Assembly (NCBI GenBank): GCA_964643485.1
Contig: CAZXRA010000243.1
Coordinates: 1-16,698 of the forward strand
Length of the DNA stretch: 16,698 bases
From: Iamia sp964643485
Lineage (GTDB): Bacteria; Actinomycetota; Acidimicrobiia; Acidimicrobiales; Iamiaceae
Direction of reading: 5' to 3'
Both the position numbers and the translations under genes were made by a program. Positions 1 to 7,458 of this stretch are shown in pieces; position 1 is the stretch's first letter; every line of letters begins with the position of its first letter. The notes under the pieces were generated by a model. That model saw only the letters and a list, made by a program, of their open reading frames with translations, was not told the DNA's origin and did no database searches.

Positions 1-759
1 CCGCCCAAGGCGGGCAAGACCACGGTGATGAAGCAGATCGTCCGGTCCATCGAGACCAACTCGCCCGACGTCGAGCTCATCGTCCTGCTGGTCGACGAGC
101 GGCCCGAGGAGGTCACCGACATGCGCCGGTGGCTCATCAACGGCGAGGTGGCGGCCTCGACGTTCGACCGGCCCAGCGAGGAGCACATCCACGTGGCCGA
201 GCTGGTGCTGGAGCGGGCCAAGCGCCAGGTGGAGGCGGGCCGCGACGTCGTGATCATCGTCGACGGCATCACCCGCCTGGCCCGGGCCTACAACCTGGCC
301 CAGCCCACCAGCGGCCGGATCATGTCCGGCGGGATCGACGCCGGCGCCCTCTACCCGCCCAAGCGCTTCTTCGGGGCGGCCCGCAACGCCGAGGAGGGCG
401 GCTCGCTCACCATCCTGGCCACCGCCCTGGTGGAGACGGGGTCGAAGATGGACGAGCACATCTTCGAGGAGTTCAAGGGCACCGGGAACATGGAGCTGAA
501 GCTCGACCGGCACCTGGCCAACCGGCGGGTCTTCCCCGCCATCGACGTCGACAACAGCTCGACCCGGCACGAGGAGCTGCTGTTCGAGCGGCGCCAGGTC
601 CCGCAGGTCACCAAGCTCCGCCAGGTGCTGGGGGCGCTGAAGGACACCGAAGGGGCGAGCGACGCCGCCGCCCTGCACCTGCTGTTCGACCGGCTCAAGA
701 GCTTCAAGACCAACGCCGAGTTCCTCACCGAGATCGCCAAGTCACAGACGCACTCCTGA
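1..759 (+). CDS. rho: Transcription termination factor Rho, C-terminal part (5' end outside window)
   Basis: This is the RecA-type ATPase half of Rho, the hexameric RNA helicase that ends transcription. The frame is open from base 1, so the N-terminal RNA-binding part is missing and 252 residues are visible. The window begins inside the Walker A loop (PPKAGKTT, visible residues 1-8). Walker B is VVIIVDGITRLARAYN, with the Asp near residue 88; a Gly follows it where E. coli and mycobacterial Rho have Ser. Next come the Q-loop and R-loop segments (QPTSGRIMSGG, YPPKRFFGAARN, EEFKGTGNMELKLDR). The stop is at 757-759. The next gene, rpmE, follows after 79 bp, an order common in actinobacteria. The identity is certain; only the start is unknown. 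Confidence 0.97.
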   Translation, partial: PPKAGKTTVMKQIVRSIETNSPDVELIVLLVDERPEEVTDMRRWLINGEVAASTFDRPSEEHIHVAELVLERAKRQVEAGRDVVIIVDGITRLARAYNLAQPTSGRIMSGGIDAGALYPPKRFFGAARNAEEGGSLTILATALVETGSKMDEHIFEEFKGTGNMELKLDRHLANRRVFPAIDVDNSSTRHEELLFERRQVPQVTKLRQVLGALKDTEGASDAAALHLLFDRLKSFKTNAEFLTEIAKSQTHS

Positions 760-786
760 CGGGAATGCGCCGGCGTTGACCCCTCT

Positions 787-818
787 GGGTGGGCCCCGTT
801 TGGAGTTCGGGCCCTCCC
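787..818 (+). terminator. Hairpin between rho and rpmE
   Basis: The arms GGGTGGGCCC (787-796) and GGGCCCTCCC (809-818) pair with one T-T mismatch around a 12-nt loop. No U-run follows. It could be a weak terminator for rho or part of the rpmE leader. It lies 21 nt before the rpmE start, so a regulatory role for L31 expression is also possible. Function is inferred from structure only. Confidence 0.35.
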
Positions 819-838
819 TGACCACACTGGAGACCGCT

Positions 839-1066
839 ATGAAGACCGACATCCACCCCGAGTACACCGACACGCAGGTCACGTGCTCGTGCGGCAACAC
901 GTTCACGACCCGGTCCACGGCGGACTCGGTGTCGGTGGAGCTGTGCAACGAGTGCCACCCCTTCTACACCGGCAAGCAGAAGCTGGTGGACACCGGCGGC
1001 CGCATCGACCGCTTCGAGCGTCGCTACGGCGCCCGCAAGGGCAAGTCGGCCAAGGCCGAGGACTGA
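839..1066 (+). CDS. rpmE: 50S ribosomal protein L31, zinc-binding form
   Basis: A 75-aa protein of the large ribosomal subunit. It starts MKTDIHPEYTDTQVTC and has the full family layout: Cys16 and Cys18 (CSCGN), then Cys36 and Cys39 (CNECHPFYTGKQK), and a basic tail. The four cysteines make it the Zn-containing (C+) type, as opposed to the zinc-free paralogue made under zinc starvation. ATG 839 is chosen because GGAG (829-832) sits 6 nt upstream and the product matches the usual length. A TTG at 776 would add a meaningless N-terminal extension. The gene lies directly behind rho and is followed by a strong hairpin at 1112-1141. Confidence 0.97.
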   Translation: MKTDIHPEYTDTQVTCSCGNTFTTRSTADSVSVELCNECHPFYTGKQKLVDTGGRIDRFERRYGARKGKSAKAED

Positions 1067-1111
1067 CCGCATCCCGGTCCGGCCCTCGCCGGTCCGACAG
1101 GCATGCGGTGG

Positions 1112-1141
1112 AACGGAGCCGGGTCCCGACCCGGTTCCGTT
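1112..1141 (+). terminator. Strong hairpin terminator after rpmE
   Basis: A 13-bp stem, AACGGAGCCGGGT (1112-1124) against ACCCGGTTCCGTT (1129-1141), closes a 4-nt CCCG loop. All positions pair, with one G-U. There is no U-tract, which is common for GC-rich actinobacterial terminators. It lies 46 nt after the rpmE stop and 50 nt before the next gene. Confidence 0.7.
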
Positions 1142-1190
1142 GCGCGTCGTCCTGCCGGTCCCTCCGCGCTGACGGGCCGCGGGTGAGGCC

Positions 1191-2192
1191 GTGACGACCC
1201 CCGGTCGCCGCCCCGAGCTGCTGGCCTCCCTGCTGCGGGCCCTGTCCCGGCCCCATCTGGGCGACGACGCCACCCCGTCGGCCTTTCCGGGTGGTGCCGC
1301 CCTGGTGGACGGGACAACAGGGTGGGTGCTGCCCGGCGAGCGGGCCCGGACGAGCATCGGGCCCGCCCTGGCCTGGGCCCGCCAGGCCGGCGTGACCGAG
1401 CTGCACGTCGTGGTGGACGAGGCCGATGCGGCGGGCACCCTGGCCCGCCAGGCCGTGTGGTTCGCCCCGGCGCCGACGGTGTGGGATGTCGACCGCGCCA
1501 CCCTGCGGCCGGCGGTCTCGGCGCCGTGGCCCGTCGTCGTCGCCCCGCCGGACGCCCCCGACCTGGAGGCCCGCCTGGTGGCGGCGGGCCTGGAGCTGGT
1601 GGCGGGCGACGGCGTGCTCCTCGGGGAGGTGCTGGGCCTGGAGGTGGCCCGGATCTCGGCCGGTGAGGACGGCGAGCCGGTGCTGGAGGTCGGGGTGGGC
1701 CGCTTCGACCGGGAACTGGGGGCGATGACCCACGCCCACCTCTCCCCGGAGGAGCGGCTGGCCGGGGTGGTGGAGGTCGTCGCCGCTCACCGCCGCCCCG
1801 GGGCGCCGCCCCATCCCCTCAACCAGCTCGTCCCCGAACGGTGGTTGCGCTCGGTGCTCGTGGCCGATCCCGGCCTGGTGGGCGCGGCAGTGCTGCGTCC
1901 TGTCCCCTCGGTGCGGGGGCGCCGCAACCTCCTCGAAGCGGGGTGGGCGACGGCCGTGGGCCGGGACGACGCCGGGCGGGACGTCGTGGTGGTGTGCTCC
2001 ACCGGGGTCGACCTCGATCTGGTGCCGGGGGCGGCCGATGACCGGGAGCGTCACGCCCCAGGCGCTCACCTCGTCCTCGCCGTGCCTGCCCGCGACGCCC
2101 TGCCTGTCACCCAGGCCCTGGCCGAACGGCTTGCCCGTCCCGCCGAGGTCGTGCCCCTCGACGGTGAGTGGCGCATCCCCTGGTCGTCCTGA
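1191..2192 (+). CDS. Hypothetical protein, 333 aa, soluble, family not recognised
   Basis: A long frame with the strong third-position GC bias of its neighbours, so it is very likely a real gene. The product starts MTTPGRRPELLASLLRAL from GTG 1191; only a weak GAGG lies just upstream. I see no signal peptide or membrane helix. The chain looks like alternating alpha and beta elements with Val-rich strands (LHVVVDEAD near residue 70, PWPVVVAPPD near 105, DVVVVCSTG near 267, HLVLAVPARD near 295). A segment near residues 160-180 (LEVGVGRFDREL) is acidic and strand-like, but I cannot tie it to a named fold. It sits between rpmE and a DUF3817-like gene, where most actinobacteria go straight to prfA. 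It may be a lineage-specific protein. No function is proposed. Confidence 0.8.
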   Translation: MTTPGRRPELLASLLRALSRPHLGDDATPSAFPGGAALVDGTTGWVLPGERARTSIGPALAWARQAGVTELHVVVDEADAAGTLARQAVWFAPAPTVWDVDRATLRPAVSAPWPVVVAPPDAPDLEARLVAAGLELVAGDGVLLGEVLGLEVARISAGEDGEPVLEVGVGRFDRELGAMTHAHLSPEERLAGVVEVVAAHRRPGAPPHPLNQLVPERWLRSVLVADPGLVGAAVLRPVPSVRGRRNLLEAGWATAVGRDDAGRDVVVVCSTGVDLDLVPGAADDRERHAPGAHLVLAVPARDALPVTQALAERLARPAEVVPLDGEWRIPWSS

Positions 2193-2201
2193 CCCTGCTC
2201 C

Positions 2202-2233
2202 GGTTGGCCCTGGGTGGGTGGGACCGGCCAGCC
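2202..2233 (+). terminator. Hairpin after the 333-aa hypothetical gene
   Basis: GGTTGGCC (2202-2209) pairs with GGCCAGCC (2226-2233), an 8-bp stem with one G-U. The loop holds three GGG runs (2212-2222). It begins 10 nt after the stop codon, as a terminator would, but there is no U-tract, and it ends only 7 nt before the next start. Confidence 0.4.
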
Positions 2234-2240
2234 TGGCGGC

Positions 2241-2579
2241 GTGTCCGACGCTTCGATGCCCTCCCTCACCGGCCCCTCGGTGGCCCGTCCCCTGCGCATC
2301 GCCGCCCTGGCCGAGGGCGTGACCTACGTCCTGCTCCTGGTGGCCATGGTGGCCAAGTACGCCCTCGACGCCGGGGGCGAGGGGGGCGTGCCGATCATGG
2401 GCCCGATCCACGGGATCGTCGTCCTCGTCTACGCCGGCCTCGTCCTGATGGGCCGGGACGAGCAGGACTGGTCGATCGGCCAGACGCTGCTCGCCCTGCT
2501 GCTGTCGGCCGTCCCCGGTGGAGGCTTCTACGTTGAGCGCAAGATGCTCACCGTGCCCGCCCGGGCCGGCGCGGCCTGA
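2241..2579 (+). CDS. DUF3817-like small integral membrane protein
   Basis: A 112-aa membrane protein whose function is unknown. After a short polar start it reads RPLRIAALAEGVTYVLLLVA (first helix), a KYALDAGG turn, GPIHGIVVLVYAGLVLMG (second helix), and a third hydrophobic stretch TLLALLLSAVPGGGFYVERK. The 'EG-x-TY' helix, the 'GPIHG' motif and the final 'P-GGF..ER' turn match my memory of the DUF3817 family, which is widespread in actinobacteria. The GTG at 2241 is preferred over an ATG at 2256 because both are in frame and only 2241 keeps a full cytoplasmic lead-in. No clear ribosome-binding site is seen. The family name is likely; the start is less certain. Confidence 0.8.
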   Translation: MSDASMPSLTGPSVARPLRIAALAEGVTYVLLLVAMVAKYALDAGGEGGVPIMGPIHGIVVLVYAGLVLMGRDEQDWSIGQTLLALLLSAVPGGGFYVERKMLTVPARAGAA

Positions 2580-2586
2580 CCGGGTC

Positions 2587-2621
2587 CGCGAGGATGGGGG
2601 CGTGATCCCCCCCGTGTCGCG
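2587..2621 (+). terminator. Interrupted hairpin after the DUF3817-like gene
   Basis: The outer arms CGCGA (2587-2591) and TCGCG (2617-2621) enclose a G-run (2596-2600) facing a C-run (2607-2613). The stem is interrupted and has no U-tract. It starts 7 nt after the upstream stop and ends 12 nt before the next ATG. Weak terminator candidate. Confidence 0.25.
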
Positions 2622-2633
2622 AGCCCGCGCCTG

Positions 2634-3062
2634 ATGGGCGTGGAGTGGCAGCGATGGCTGCGCTACGCCAAGGCCAAGATCGACCTGACCGTCACCGAGG
2701 GCGAGCGGGAGATGGACCGCCTGGAGGGTGAGCAGGCGGCGGCGGCCGAGGGCAAGCCCTGGCTGTCCGGCACGGGCGATGCGCCGACCTTCGACGAGGC
2801 CAAGGCCCGCATCGAGGACCGGGCTCGACGGGCGCCGTCGCCTCCGGGAGGCGCGGCCGGCACCCGTGCGCCCGATCCGACGGCGCCCGACGGCGCGCCG
2901 CCGGCACCGGGCCCGTCCGGTGACGAGGCCTTCGACGCCGAGGCCCACCGTCGGGCCGCGGCCGATCGCCTGGCTGCCATCCGGGACGAGCTGGGCCTGG
3001 GCGACGAGCCTGGAGCCGGGCCCGACGACCCCGACGAGGATCCGCCCCGGCCACCCGGCTGA
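2634..3062 (+). CDS. Hypothetical charged protein, 142 aa
   Basis: A likely real gene with biased codons but no recognised family. The N-terminal 45 residues (MGVEWQRWLRYAKAKIDLTV onward) form an amphipathic, basic-acidic helix, possibly coiled coil. A Pro/Ala-rich low-complexity linker covers about residues 65-98. A second charged helix (FDAEAHRRAAADRLAAIRDE) covers about 101-120, and the tail is acidic and Pro-rich. No membrane segment or cysteine is seen. ATG 2634 is the first usable start; no clear ribosome-binding site precedes it. It ends 39 nt before prfA, which seems to have its own promoter. The shape, two helices joined by a disordered linker, suggests a binding or scaffold role, but this is only a guess. 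Confidence 0.7.
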   Translation: MGVEWQRWLRYAKAKIDLTVTEGEREMDRLEGEQAAAAEGKPWLSGTGDAPTFDEAKARIEDRARRAPSPPGGAAGTRAPDPTAPDGAPPAPGPSGDEAFDAEAHRRAAADRLAAIRDELGLGDEPGAGPDDPDEDPPRPPG

Positions 3063-3088
3063 CCAGGGGAGGTCGGCGGCCCGGCCGC

Positions 3089-3094
3089 TACCGT
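3089..3094 (+). promoter_or_regulatory. Leaderless -10 box for prfA
   Basis: TACCGT fits the actinobacterial -10 consensus TANNNT. It lies exactly 7 nt before the prfA ATG, so transcription would start at the A of the start codon. There is no ribosome-binding site, as expected for a leaderless mRNA. No -35 match is seen. Confidence 0.5.
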
Positions 3095-3101
3095 GGCCCG
3101 G

Positions 3102-4169
<1,068 letters not shown>

Positions 4170-4196
4170 CGTGATCGCCACAGCCTGCCTGCCGCA

Positions 4197-4243
4197 TCGA
4201 AAGGTCGATCTGCTACCGCATGGGTGGTGGAGTGACCTTTCGA
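4197..4243 (+). repeat. Palindromic repeat family 1, copy A (prfA-prmC gap)
   Basis: Perfect 10-bp arms TCGAAAGGTC (4197-4206) and GACCTTTCGA (4234-4243) flank a 27-bp centre containing ACCGCATGGGTGGTGG. Two more copies with the same 45-bp core length (CGAAAGGTC to GACCTTTCG) and a related centre lie at 12641 and 12702. The shared asymmetric centre shows common origin and not just chance hairpins. It splits prfA from prmC, so it could affect their joint mRNA. Confidence 0.85.
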
Positions 4244-4274
4244 GGGGGGAAGGGACTCGTTCGAGGGGTCGGGC

Positions 4275-5204
4275 GTGAGCGACCTCGACGGCACCGTGGC
4301 CTGGCGGGCGCTGATGGAGGAAGCCGCGGGCGCCCTGGTCGACGGGGGGATCCTCAGCGCCGACGTGGAGGCCCGCCGCATCGTGGAGGAGGCGTCGGGC
4401 TGGGAGGGCGGCGAGCTCCACCTCCACCTCGACGACCCGGCCACCGTCCGGGGCGTGGCCGCCCTCGACCGCATGGTGGAGCGGCGCCGGGCCGGCGAGC
4501 CCCTCCAGTACGTGCTGGGCCGGTGGGGGTTCCGCTCCCTCGACCTGATGGTCGACGCCCGGGTGCTGATCCCCCGACCCGAGACCGAGGGCGTGGTGGA
4601 TCACGTGCTGGCCGAGATCGACCGCGTGGTGGCCGAGGCCGCGGCCGGTGGCCGGGTCGCTCCCGCTCCCGTCGTCGTCGACCTGGGGTGCGGCTCGGGC
4701 GCCATCGCCCTGGCCGTGGCGGCGGAGCGGCGCGACGCCGTGGTCCACGCCGTCGACCTCTCCGGCGCGGCCATCGAGGTGACCCGGGCCAACCTGGCCG
4801 GCCTGGGCGTGGCCGGGGCCGGCGTCACGATCCACCAGGGGTCGTGGTTCGCCCCGCTGCCGGCCGACCTGGCCGGACGGGTGACGGTCGTGGTGTCCAA
4901 CCCGCCGTACGTGGCCGAGGACGAGCCCCTTCCCCTGGAGGTCTCGCACTGGGAGCCCCGAGAGGCGCTGGTGCCCGGGCCGACGGGCTTGGAGGCGGTC
5001 GAGGTGATCGTGGCCGAAGCCCCCCGCTGGCTGGTCCCCGGTGGGGCTCTCGTCCTGGAGATCGGTGAAGTGCAGGGGGCGGCGGTGCGGACGCTCGCCG
5101 AAGCGGCCGGGTTCACCGGCGTCGAGGTCCGGCCCGACCTGCTCGACCGCGACCGGACCGTCGTCGCCCGGTGGCGCCCAGCCGAGGAGCCCGGCGATGG
5201 GTGA
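4275..5204 (+). CDS. prmC: Release factor glutamine methyltransferase
   Basis: PrmC (HemK) methylates the Gln of the GGQ motif in release factors, using S-adenosylmethionine. The 309-aa protein has an N-terminal helical domain (to about residue 100, ending VLGRWGFRSLDLMVDARVLI then PRPETE), the SAM-binding loop VVVDLGCGSGAIALAVA near 135-151, and the catalytic NPPY motif at residues 209-212 (VVVSNPPYVAEDE). The family-typical H-WEPREALVPGPTGLE segment follows. GTG 4275 is supported by AGGGG (4264-4268), 6 nt upstream. It follows prfA, its substrate gene, as in most bacteria. A repeat hairpin lies between its stop and the next gene. Confidence 0.96.
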   Translation: MSDLDGTVAWRALMEEAAGALVDGGILSADVEARRIVEEASGWEGGELHLHLDDPATVRGVAALDRMVERRRAGEPLQYVLGRWGFRSLDLMVDARVLIPRPETEGVVDHVLAEIDRVVAEAAAGGRVAPAPVVVDLGCGSGAIALAVAAERRDAVVHAVDLSGAAIEVTRANLAGLGVAGAGVTIHQGSWFAPLPADLAGRVTVVVSNPPYVAEDEPLPLEVSHWEPREALVPGPTGLEAVEVIVAEAPRWLVPGGALVLEIGEVQGAAVRTLAEAAGFTGVEVRPDLLDRDRTVVARWRPAEEPGDG

Positions 5205-5225
5205 GGCCCTCCGATCGCAGCCGTC

Positions 5226-5274
5226 GTTCTTGCGCCGAGACGTCGCACCAGATGCGACAACTCGGCGCAAGAAC
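5226..5274 (+). repeat. Palindromic repeat family 2, copy 1 (prmC-sua5 gap)
   Basis: Perfect 14-bp arms GTTCTTGCGCCGAG (5226-5239) and CTCGGCGCAAGAAC (5261-5274) enclose a second 6-bp stem, GTCGCA (5242-5247) with TGCGAC (5253-5258), around a CCAGA loop. The 47-bp core (TTCTTGCGCC to GGCGCAAGAA, 5227-5273) recurs with the same length at 12142-12188. It ends 2 nt before the ATG of the next gene and occupies the place of its ribosome-binding site. Confidence 0.85.
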
Positions 5275-5276
5275 CG

Positions 5277-5879
5277 ATGACCATCGGGATGGGGCCGCTC
5301 GGGCCCCTGGTCGACGAGATCGTCGCCGCCCTGCGGGCCGGTGAGGCGGTGGTGCTCCCCACCGACACCGTCTACGGCGTGGCCGCCCTGCCCGCGGTGG
5401 AGGGGGCCACGGCCCGGCTCCGAGCCCTGAAGGAGCGAGGCGCCGACACCCCCTTCGCCGTGCTGGTGGCCGACGAGGCCCAAGCGGCTGCGGTGGCCGA
5501 GCTCCCCCCCGCGGCGGCCCGCCTGGCCCGGGCCCACTGGCCGGGACCCCTCACCCTGGTGCTGCGCCGGGCCGACGCCGCCACCGGCTGGGACCTGGGC
5601 GGCGACCCGACGACCATCGGTGTGCGCTGCCCCGACCACCCCCTGGTCCGGGCGGTGGCTCGCGAGGCCGGACCGATCGCCACCACGAGCGCCAACCGCC
5701 ACGGCCGGCCCACCCCGCCGACCGCGCCCGAGGCGGCGGCCGCCCTCCTCGGGGACGTGGCCCTCACCGTCGACGGCGGCGCCCTCCCGGGCACGGCCTC
5801 GACGGTGGTCGACCTGGCCGGCTCCACCCCTCGGATCCTGCGCGAGGGGCCGCTCGACTCATCCGCCCTCGGCCTCTGA
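5277..5879 (+). CDS. tsaC: L-threonylcarbamoyladenylate synthase (YrdC/Sua5 family)
   Basis: The enzyme makes threonylcarbamoyl-AMP from threonine, bicarbonate and ATP for the t6A37 modification of ANN-decoding tRNAs. The 200-aa product is a single YrdC domain: VVLPTDTVYGVAAL near residues 25-38, LKERGADTPFAVLV, HWPGPLTLVLRR near 86-97, IGVRCPDHPLVRA, IATTSANRHGRPTPPT near 137-152, GTASTVVDL and ILREG near the end. The extra C-terminal Sua5 domain is absent. The start is unsure: ATG 5277 or ATG 5289. Neither has a good ribosome-binding site because a repeat hairpin fills the space upstream. The position after prfA-prmC is the standard one in Gram-positive genomes. Confidence 0.95.
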   Translation: MTIGMGPLGPLVDEIVAALRAGEAVVLPTDTVYGVAALPAVEGATARLRALKERGADTPFAVLVADEAQAAAVAELPPAAARLARAHWPGPLTLVLRRADAATGWDLGGDPTTIGVRCPDHPLVRAVAREAGPIATTSANRHGRPTPPTAPEAAAALLGDVALTVDGGALPGTASTVVDLAGSTPRILREGPLDSSALGL

Positions 5880-5896
5880 TCGGCAACGATCCGAGG
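5873..5896 (+). terminator. Hairpin at the 3' end of tsaC
   Basis: CCTC-T-GATCG (5873-5882), a GCAA tetraloop (5883-5886) and CGATC-C-GAGG (5887-5896) form a 9-bp stem with one mismatch. It overlaps the tsaC stop codon. There is no U-run after it. It is a plausible end for the prfA-prmC-tsaC transcript. Confidence 0.4.
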
Positions 5897-5985
5897 GTGC
5901 TTGTGGGAGCGGTGTCGACGTGGTTGGGTAGGTCCGTGCTCTCCTCCTCCGCCCTGGCCGCCGCCGTCTGCCGGGGGCCCGGAGC

Positions 5986-6162
5986 GTGAGCGGCACCCGG
6001 GTCGGCGTGGCCGTGATGGTGGCCGGGGCGATCATGATCGTCATCGGCACCCTCGACGTGCGGGGTGACGACCTGATCCACACCATCGCCACCTCGCTGA
6101 TCGTCTTCGGGGCCGTCGTCCTCTCGGTGGCCACCGAGGGCCAGGACGAGATCATCGGTTGA
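5986..6162 (+). CDS. Small two-helix membrane protein, 58 aa
   Basis: A short frame reading MSGTRVGVAVMVAGAIMIV from GTG 5986. Two hydrophobic helices (about residues 6-23 and 34-50) are joined by a short charged loop, TLDVRGDDLIHT, and the tail is acidic (EGQDEIIG). Codon bias matches its neighbours. GGAG (5981-5984) is only 1 nt from the GTG, closer than usual, so the start could be a few codons further in. No family is recognised. It lies after tsaC and faces the - strand wecA-type gene, with a 50-bp palindrome between their 3' ends. It could be a small envelope protein, but nothing in the sequence says more. Confidence 0.6.
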   Translation: MSGTRVGVAVMVAGAIMIVIGTLDVRGDDLIHTIATSLIVFGAVVLSVATEGQDEIIG

Positions 6163-6226
6163 CTCGCCGCCCGGGCGCGGCCTCGGTCCCCCGCCAACCA
6201 GCCCCCGAGCTGGGCGGTATCGCGCT

Positions 6227-6276
6227 GAACTGGCCCGCGATCTGGTTGCGCCAGCAGCCAGATCGCGGGCCAGTTC
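6227..6276. repeat. 50-bp perfect palindrome between convergent genes (likely two-way terminator)
   Basis: Two perfect 19-bp arms (6227-6245 starting GAACTGGCCCGCG and 6258-6276 ending CGCGGGCCAGTTC) enclose a 12-nt loop. It sits between the 3' ends of the 58-aa gene (+) and the wecA-type gene (-), so a terminator used from both sides is natural. No U- or A-run flanks it. Its length, long arms and intergenic site resemble the two repeat families elsewhere in the window, so it may be a third family with one copy here. Confidence 0.75.
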
Positions 6277-6297
6277 GGAGGATGGAAGGGGAAGAGG

Positions 6298-7419
6298 TCA
6301 GGCCTCGACGTCGCGGGTGCGGCGGGCGCCGGGGTGGAAGTAGGTGTAGAGCACCAGGGCGGCGGCGGCGATGCCGATGGGCACCACGGCGTCACCCCGG
6401 CGGGTGTACACGGGGAAGAGCACGAAGGCTGACAGCAGCGCCGTCCACGTCCACAGGATCAGTACAGCCCGCCGCTGCCCGTGGCCCAGGCGGATGAGCC
6501 GGTGGTGCAGGTGGTTCTTGTCGGCCATGTCGGGGCTGATGCCCTTGCGGGCCCGACGGATGATGGCCCACAGCGTGTCGAGGATGGGCACGCTCATGAC
6601 CACGAGGGGCACGACGAGGGGGAGGTAGAAGAAGTAGGCCTGGCCGCTGAAGGGCTGGTCGCTCTGTCCCCCGACGAGGATGGTCGACCCGGCGGTGAGG
6701 ACCCCGAGCATGAGGGCTCCGCCGTCGCCCATGAAGATGCGGGCCGGGTTGAAGTTGAAGGGCAGGAATCCGACGCAGATGCCGACGACGGTGATCGTGA
6801 GCAGGGGCGCGGGGTTGTCGGCTCGCAGCACATCGACCGCGGGGTCGACCAGGCGGTGCGAGTACAGGAACATGGCGGCGCTGGCGATGGCCACGATGCC
6901 GGCGGCCAGGCCGTCGAGCCCGTCGATGAAGTTGGTGGCGTTGGCCATGCCCATCACCCAGATGACCGTCACCAGCGGGGCTAGGTCGGTCGACAGCAGG
7001 ATCAGGTCGAAGTACGGCACCCGGAACAGGATCATGGAGGCGCCCTGCCAGTAGAGGGCGGACCCGGCCAGCACCAGGCCCGCCGTCTTGGCCGGTGGGG
7101 ACACGTCTCGGAGGTCGTCCCACGTGCCCACGATGCAGGCCACCGCCGCTCCCAGCACCACGCCGACGAGGGCGGACGAGCCGTCGAAGACCTCGGCGAA
7201 GGCGTCCATCCGCCAGGCCACGGCCAGGGCGGCGACGAGGCCGGTGAACATGGCGATCCCGCCGAAATAGGGCGTGGGGGTCAGGTGGATGCGGCGCTCG
7301 TCGGGATGGTCGAGAGCGCCGATGCGGCGGGCCAGTCGCCCGGCGAGGGGCGTGACCACGAGGGTGATGCCGAAGGCGACGGCGAAGACGATCCCGTAGT
7401 CGAGGGCAGACGGCCTCAT
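6298..7419 (-). CDS. wecA: MraY/WecA-family undecaprenyl-phosphate sugar-1-phosphate transferase
   Basis: A polytopic membrane enzyme that moves a sugar-1-phosphate, typically GlcNAc-1-P, from its UDP form onto undecaprenyl or decaprenyl phosphate, starting cell-wall polymer synthesis. The 373-aa product has about ten hydrophobic helices and the family signatures: DD at 101-102 (GTWDDLRDVSP), NATNFIDGLDGLAAG at 160-174 with Asp166, FNPARIFMGDGG with Asp232, and the cytoplasmic KNHLHHRLIRLGH loop at 301-313. The HLHHRL loop is WecA/TagO-like, unlike MraY. It is the last gene of a - strand operon behind glyA. In actinobacteria its orthologue (rfe) normally sits just before the atp genes on their strand. 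Sugar and lipid specificity are inferred. Confidence 0.92.
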   Translation of the reverse strand: MRPSALDYGIVFAVAFGITLVVTPLAGRLARRIGALDHPDERRIHLTPTPYFGGIAMFTGLVAALAVAWRMDAFAEVFDGSSALVGVVLGAAVACIVGTWDDLRDVSPPAKTAGLVLAGSALYWQGASMILFRVPYFDLILLSTDLAPLVTVIWVMGMANATNFIDGLDGLAAGIVAIASAAMFLYSHRLVDPAVDVLRADNPAPLLTITVVGICVGFLPFNFNPARIFMGDGGALMLGVLTAGSTILVGGQSDQPFSGQAYFFYLPLVVPLVVMSVPILDTLWAIIRRARKGISPDMADKNHLHHRLIRLGHGQRRAVLILWTWTALLSAFVLFPVYTRRGDAVVPIGIAAAALVLYTYFHPGARRTRDVEA

Positions 7420-7451
7420 GGGCGAGCGAGGAGGAGCGCGACCGTCAGCAC
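7416..7451 (-). CDS. Possible 11-codon leader ORF overlapping the wecA start
   Basis: A GTG at 7451 opens a frame MLTVALLLARP and stops with TGA at 7418-7416, which shares ATGA with the wecA start. A TANNNT box lies 7 nt before the GTG, so a leaderless mRNA would begin with this ORF. The wecA ATG has no ribosome-binding site of its own, so coupled re-initiation would explain its translation. It is very short, and support is positional only. Confidence 0.35.
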   Translation of the reverse strand: MLTVALLLARP

Positions 7452-7458
7452 TGCCCCG

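Noticed and set aside
776..838. N-terminal extension of rpmE from TTG 776
   Set aside because: It would pass through the hairpin, adds non-family residues, and ignores the good ribosome-binding site before ATG 839.
2210..2222. G-quadruplex in the loop after the 333-aa gene
   Set aside because: Only three GGG runs are present, and four are needed for a standard intramolecular quadruplex.
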